From positions 418,768 to 482,767 of the forward strand of contig CAUYUJ010001381.1 of assembly GCA_963575745.1 (NCBI GenBank): 64,000 nt of DNA. The letters are read 5' to 3'. The position numbers were made by a program, and so were the translations under genes. Below are positions 61,301-64,000 of the stretch, piece after piece. Origin of the DNA: Prorocentrum cordatum (taxonomy: Eukaryota > Sar > Dinophyceae > Prorocentrales > Prorocentraceae). Within the stretch, counting starts at the first letter, position 1, and each line of letters starts with the position of its first letter. Below the pieces are notes generated by a model. The model made no database searches, was not told where the DNA came from, and saw only the letters and a list, made by a program, of their open reading frames with translations.

Positions 61301-64000
61301 CAGCTGGCACAGAGATTCCTGATAAAGCCATGCATACTGTTCTCGATGCCTATCATACGACTTGGATGCAACATGGCCCTGCTAAAATCTTATACTCCGA
61401 TGGGGAAGGAGCACTGAATAATGATACAGCAAAGGCCATCCTTAAGGCTAAGGGAACAGAGCTTCGTATTCGAGCGCGTGGCCAACACGCTACAACTATC
61501 GAAGCTAGGAACGGCATCCTGCGACACCTCTTACACGTGATGGGAGAAGAATTGAATAGATTAAATATTCCTCTCAATTTCACTCGTCTCTTACATGAAG
61601 CCTTGTTTGCCAGCAACGCATTTACCTTCTACAATGAAGTGTCTCCGTACAATGCGCTGTATGGCAGACAACCAGCTATGCTTCCCGATTTCCCTGTCTT
61701 GGATCATGATCAGTCCGCTGAATCATCAGATCACTCAAGGGAGGAAACAATCAGGAGGGTTAGTCTGGAGGCAATCACGCAGGCCACTGCGGTTGCCAAG
61801 ACGAACAGGGCTCTCCGTACGAAGACTACTGCTACGGGTGAATTTCACTACAAAGAGGGAGATCTCGTGGACTATCATCGCCCGACCACCACGAAAGACG
61901 ACTGGGGTGGATGGAGTGGTCCATACCCGGTCATCCGCAACGAACCTGACCGAGGCCAGGTCATCGTGAAGGTCGGCAGTCGCGAAGTGCGAGTACAGTA
62001 TCCTGACACACGACACACACTGTACATCGAAGCACTTATGGTCCGCGAGATAGGATCGGACAATACGGCCCTTCGGACAGTATTGGCCTTTATTGCCGGT
62101 CTGCCAGCGGGGAAACCCGCCATGACTTTCGGATATCTACCAGCGAAACAGGGTCGGCTGCAGATGACTGCTGCGAGCCGACTTTCGCCTAAGGTGCACT
62201 TGGCTCTTCAGTACCTCATACGCAACTACTTTCGTATTGAAAACGTTGTTGCTGTACGACTTGCCAAGAGCCTGACGAAGTTGCCTGCTGCACCCTATGC
62301 AGACAGCTGTACACTAGTGCACTATGATAATGATGTGACCCCTGGTTTTCATTACTATGAAGCTGATGGCACTGCCTTGAACATCTATGACATCACAGGA
62401 TCTACACACTCACGCATCATCCAGTGTCTTAAATCCAGGAAGCCGTCTGCTGGATTTGACCAAGACCTCACTAAGTTTGAGGAACTCGCTGATGGTCCAC
62501 CACCAAGCGAATCACCTCCAGCAGCTGCTCCTGAGGAGCCTCCTACGGATAACGATGGTCGGCTCCCGACCATCATAGAGGAAACAGAAGAAGATCTGGA
62601 TGCTTTTGTCTTGAAGTCGTGGTATGCTGAACTGATGGATGACAGAACACTCCTTGAAGCTGACACAGAGGAAGTCATGCATACAGTTCCCACATACATG
62701 ACAGACACACAGTGTGTGTTAGTCTCTACGACCTGTGAAGATGTGCAAGGCCACTTGCCGGAGCGGGGTCACCCGCCAGGATACGACATGGACACTTCTT
62801 ACTACGTTCCTTTATGCTCCACGGATCCGGATAGCAAATATGATCTGGACTCCGATGAGCACGGGAAGTACATCGAGCTCTGCTTCACTGCAGACATGTC
62901 CAAAGTCGTCCTGTCCGAGCAGCAACACCGATTGTTGGATGACAGCAGCGTCACAACTATGCGAGTATACGTTAGCGCTGCCTCCAAACGTGCCGTGGTC
63001 GTCAAGGAAGACGATCTACTCACGAAGGCCGACATCCAAGCAAATCCGGTCAAAGTTTCCAAAGCCCTCTACACAGAATTGAAGACTTGGCTTGACAACA
63101 AATGCTTCCAGATGACTGACTTAAGCAAGGCGTCTAACATCATGACGTCACGCTACGTATACAAATGGAAGTTTGTCAAGAACGAAAAGGGCGAAATGGA
63201 AAGGACGATCAGGTTACGCTTGGTACTCCGTGGCTTCATGGACCTTGAAGCCTTTGATGTCGAAACCTTCTCTGGCACGGCAAGGAGGTCAAGCCAGAGA
63301 CTGCTCGCAAGTTCTGCTGCATGCAACAAAGCTTGGATCATCGCTTCCCTGGACATCAACATGGCTTTCTTGAAGGGACTGACCTATGGCGAGCTCGCCG
63401 CGGCAACGGGCGAGAAAGAGCGTGTGGTGTGCTTCACACTACCACCTGGGTCAGCAGCTGTCCTTCGCACACTGCCAGGCTTTGAGTCATATGACGAATC
63501 AAAGCATTGTCTCCGGTGTCTGAAACCGGGGACGGGCACGAAGGATGCTCCCAGGGCATTCTCGCTGAAGCTCAGGTCCATCACTAGGAGCTTTGGGCTA
63601 CAGCCTACTTCATACGACGAAGAGTTCGAGATGAGCCCAAACCTCTTGACAGCCAAGCACGTTGATGACATCAATATGACTGGGAAGGAAGAGGCTATTG
63701 ACAAGTATGTCAAGTGTGTTGAAGATACGTTTGGGAAGTGCAAACTGAACAAGCACACATACACAAACTGTGCCGTTCGGTACAACAAGACCGATGATGG
63801 GAGCGTCACTCTCGATCAGGACGAATACATCAAACAGCTTCGTCCTATCACACATCCAGAACTCACAGGAGCTGATCCTGAGAGCAAAGCGACAAAGACG
63901 ATTTCTGATATGTTCGTCAGTCTTCGTGGCGCTCTAGCCTATGCGTTGATCACGCAGGTATGGCTGATGGTCTATGTTGTCTCACTACAACGTATCCAGG
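58387..64000 (+). CDS. pol: Pol: methyltransferase-like domain, integrase and reverse transcriptase (partial)
   Basis: The frame is open from 58186 to the window edge; the first ATG is 58387, and it is truncated on the right. About 59625-60000 has class I methyltransferase-like motifs: VDMLELCGGKGGIS, MVDLGNS, ILQPSCRTTGLPSYFN and LREQPMGTW. A Cys cluster follows (GCPGC ... CPSC, about 60408-60530). Integrase: a zinc-binding His/His/CDSC region (about 61038-61160), then Asp in VECDLFF (61237), Asp in LYSDGEG (61399) and Glu in TTIEARNG (61501), with 33 residues between the last two, close to D-35-E. Reverse transcriptase from about 63120: RYVYKWKFVKN, SLDINMAFLKG (Asp codon 63352) and AKHVDDINM (63655-63681), where His replaces the Tyr of YVDD. 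The last residues, SLRGALAYALITQVW, match the copia segment before RNase H. Confidence 0.9.
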   Translation, partial: MTSTGTQYLGNLLAGDYNMLWVATPSDWYVRTPGKRAGPHYQRIQNLLIKARALRMQIVILGPPGYFWKQGPIKDVIEDLKLSIIRIRLCHFGIKFDRSSKYPSGSYIQVATSCPHIPINLWKCTCGSHKEHDLDWYGQDQQRAEFRYKTLAIIIARFLDQLDKANMIRNERSAVHLSVCTRVDKKVRHYVQCPQKGPQWDHVVRRVTTDLDTNKIVQDIRIQDQPTGYNYVAPLPDGVTNISTRLYWEPPAPVLHGDGESRRPRPKRVTIVDDDRSPPPSIERCQTRPTNNLPEIPPFPDLTADSSAADLSAETALPTDARIKQKEKQKADKEAGIKPKKVPKKVEDGNDDCGEDLKGLDCSTYFNDVPLDDSDSDSESEDIFMMLPAGQPADSHADVFSMVQSLCYGRNNQVDMLELCGGKGGISILAFKRGLSSGGNLDKISMVDLGNSEVQRAVLHYLKTCFVKITILQPSCRTTGLPSYFNAQVNHDTWLKHHKEDLPHITFCGTVALLQDDLRRFFLREQPMGTWVDEIQPWKELAQRKVTCQTIIDQCTTGLKDSFGQYIRKPTQMMANKEELLAPFRGKRCPGNHVHANACNKELARAAQYTYRMQSLIVDAVQIAKDLFAYGRDPFANRERSYAFVTNSAGYDLDDPTIRRHPNGEIWRPPPGGLGCPGCVDNNYKQSPKHSRDPKMCRWYDVEPYYWDCPSCKKEYQKSNPHHTKISGQCRFAEKWKMPDNFGQPRPAGQAAPAAPAAEAAPAAEAAPAAKAAPAAKARIRAPRPPRPGEGDPTAGASSHDITRADGANGGNSGAGSSDDHRRLPQVAARRGRMEGGDPPPPPQPQAEPRPRPRLPDWTRFDVQLSLQNLRSFDPAVVQRELRKLHLRWFHAKEPKMRMILTKVGLGETRLSLIKGICDSCRECRAWDKPGNTVMPSVSLPGRFNEEVECDLFFYKQEHIVFHIIDRCIRWAAGTEIPDKAMHTVLDAYHTTWMQHGPAKILYSDGEGALNNDTAKAILKAKGTELRIRARGQHATTIEARNGILRHLLHVMGEELNRLNIPLNFTRLLHEALFASNAFTFYNEVSPYNALYGRQPAMLPDFPVLDHDQSAESSDHSREETIRRVSLEAITQATAVAKTNRALRTKTTATGEFHYKEGDLVDYHRPTTTKDDWGGWSGPYPVIRNEPDRGQVIVKVGSREVRVQYPDTRHTLYIEALMVREIGSDNTALRTVLAFIAGLPAGKPAMTFGYLPAKQGRLQMTAASRLSPKVHLALQYLIRNYFRIENVVAVRLAKSLTKLPAAPYADSCTLVHYDNDVTPGFHYYEADGTALNIYDITGSTHSRIIQCLKSRKPSAGFDQDLTKFEELADGPPPSESPPAAAPEEPPTDNDGRLPTIIEETEEDLDAFVLKSWYAELMDDRTLLEADTEEVMHTVPTYMTDTQCVLVSTTCEDVQGHLPERGHPPGYDMDTSYYVPLCSTDPDSKYDLDSDEHGKYIELCFTADMSKVVLSEQQHRLLDDSSVTTMRVYVSAASKRAVVVKEDDLLTKADIQANPVKVSKALYTELKTWLDNKCFQMTDLSKASNIMTSRYVYKWKFVKNEKGEMERTIRLRLVLRGFMDLEAFDVETFSGTARRSSQRLLASSAACNKAWIIASLDINMAFLKGLTYGELAAATGEKERVVCFTLPPGSAAVLRTLPGFESYDESKHCLRCLKPGTGTKDAPRAFSLKLRSITRSFGLQPTSYDEEFEMSPNLLTAKHVDDINMTGKEEAIDKYVKCVEDTFGKCKLNKHTYTNCAVRYNKTDDGSVTLDQDEYIKQLRPITHPELTGADPESKATKTISDMFVSLRGALAYALITQVWLMVYVVSLQRIQ
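59575..60590 (+). other. Methyltransferase-like domain and zinc-ribbon-like cluster within Pol
   Basis: Motif I-like ELCGGKGGIS is preceded by hydrophobic residues. An acidic end of strand 2 (MVDLGNSEV), a PSC in the place of the PC motif of cytosine-5 methyltransferases and REQP in the place of ENV/ENP follow at appropriate spacing. The canonical PCQ and ENV residues are not intact, so activity is doubtful and this is a fold-level suggestion. Downstream, GGLGCPGCVDNN and WDCPSCKKEY with intervening Cys and His could bind zinc. Dinoflagellate copia elements with captured cytosine methyltransferases have been reported in the literature, which makes the assignment plausible. Confidence 0.45.

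Larger units (their letters stand above)
49261..62776 (+). repeat. Family of ~43 short hairpins GCGGN-loop-N'CCGC inside the retrotransposon
   Basis: Each unit is a 5-bp stem GCGGN/N'CCGC around a 4-base (sometimes 5-base) loop, usually GCCA, GTCA, GACA or GCAA. Examples with GCGGG/CCCGC: 49286, 49395, 50233, 51178, 51556, 51592, 52435, 52465, 52495, 53247, 53484, 54867, 56058, 56076, 56619, 57715, 57739, 57763, 58006, 59551, 62107, 62763. With GCGGA/TCCGC: 49261, 50428, 53406, 58120, 59296, 59311. With GCGGC/GCCGC: 52513, 56637, 60646, 60664, 60682, 60700. Five-base loops: 49261, 51336, 51841, 54638, 58069. Most are read as Ala-x-x-x-Ala, but 51336 and 62763 lie in another phase (RGHP). Imperfect copies: 49410, 53265, 55386, 55752, 60628. 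None was seen outside the element. Confidence 0.85.
48960..64000 (+). mobile_element. Ty1/copia-like LTR retrotransposon, right end outside window
   Basis: Order of domains on the plus strand: Gag with CCHC knuckle, Tpt1/KptA-like domain, RING-H2, aspartic protease, unassigned linker, methyltransferase-like domain with Cys clusters, integrase, reverse transcriptase. Integrase before reverse transcriptase is the Ty1/copia order. The element exceeds 15 kb before RNase H is reached, about three times a simple copia element. The left boundary and LTR are not resolved. Coding sequence changes frame near 52.9, 56.18, 56.6 and 57.7 kb and has in-frame stops at 53100-53102 and 58183-58185, so either it is defective, it uses recoding, or the sequence contains indel errors. 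The pol part (58186-64000) is fully open. The element is also the only place in the window with the GCGGN hairpin family. Confidence 0.9.

Overview
This looks like nuclear DNA of a dinoflagellate. The evidence is circumstantial but consistent. Intact coding capacity is very sparse. Tandem and simple repeats are abundant. Two sites resemble relics of the dinoflagellate trans-spliced leader. The recognisable proteins are a Ty1/copia-type polyprotein and non-LTR reverse transcriptase relics of a style I associate with dinoflagellates. I found no bacterial operon structure, rRNA, tRNA or CRISPR. No database search was run, so every family assignment rests on motifs read by eye.

Layout. 0.7-6.6 kb: a plus-strand gene, or repeated-gene relic, of unknown function, broken into at least five pieces by an in-frame TAG, a low-complexity insert and frame changes. 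6.9-15.4 kb: repeat desert (a duplicated ~0.5-kb block, GAT/TCC/GGA/GAC microsatellites, poly-G, a GTGACTC-rich inverted-repeat block, G-rich minisatellite). 15.4-20.5 kb: a second plus-strand gene of unknown function, mostly helical, again interrupted by microsatellites, with one interruption that looks like an intron or insertion between direct repeats. 20.9-23.3 kb: spliced-leader-like repeats followed by a decayed non-LTR reverse transcriptase. 23.9-26.8 kb: 14-bp and 65-bp minisatellites. 26.8-32.0 kb: five tandem copies of a ~1-kb satellite whose unit head is packed with stem-loops. 32-48.5 kb: further minisatellites, an RNase H relic (34.4 kb), a second reverse transcriptase relic (35.2-36.2 kb), a (TGCG)n tract, 102-bp and 73-bp tandem arrays, and a large inverted repeat built from short-period arrays.

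49.0-64.0 kb: the most informative part, a Ty1/copia-like retrotransposon running off the right edge. In order it encodes Gag (two possible membrane segments, capsid-like region, CCHC knuckle), a Tpt1/KptA-like RNA 2'-phosphotransferase domain, a RING-H2 finger, an aspartic protease, a methyltransferase-like domain with a zinc-ribbon-like cluster, a DDE integrase and a reverse transcriptase with HVDD in place of YVDD. The reading frame changes several times upstream of pol; the last ~5.8 kb are one open frame. About 43 copies of a 14-15 bp hairpin (GCGGN-loop-N'CCGC) are scattered through the element's coding sequence. The fifth stem base pair covaries (G-C, A-T, C-G), and the repeat occurs in more than one reading phase. 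This hairpin family and the accessory domains in the polyprotein are the best candidates for an undescribed system.
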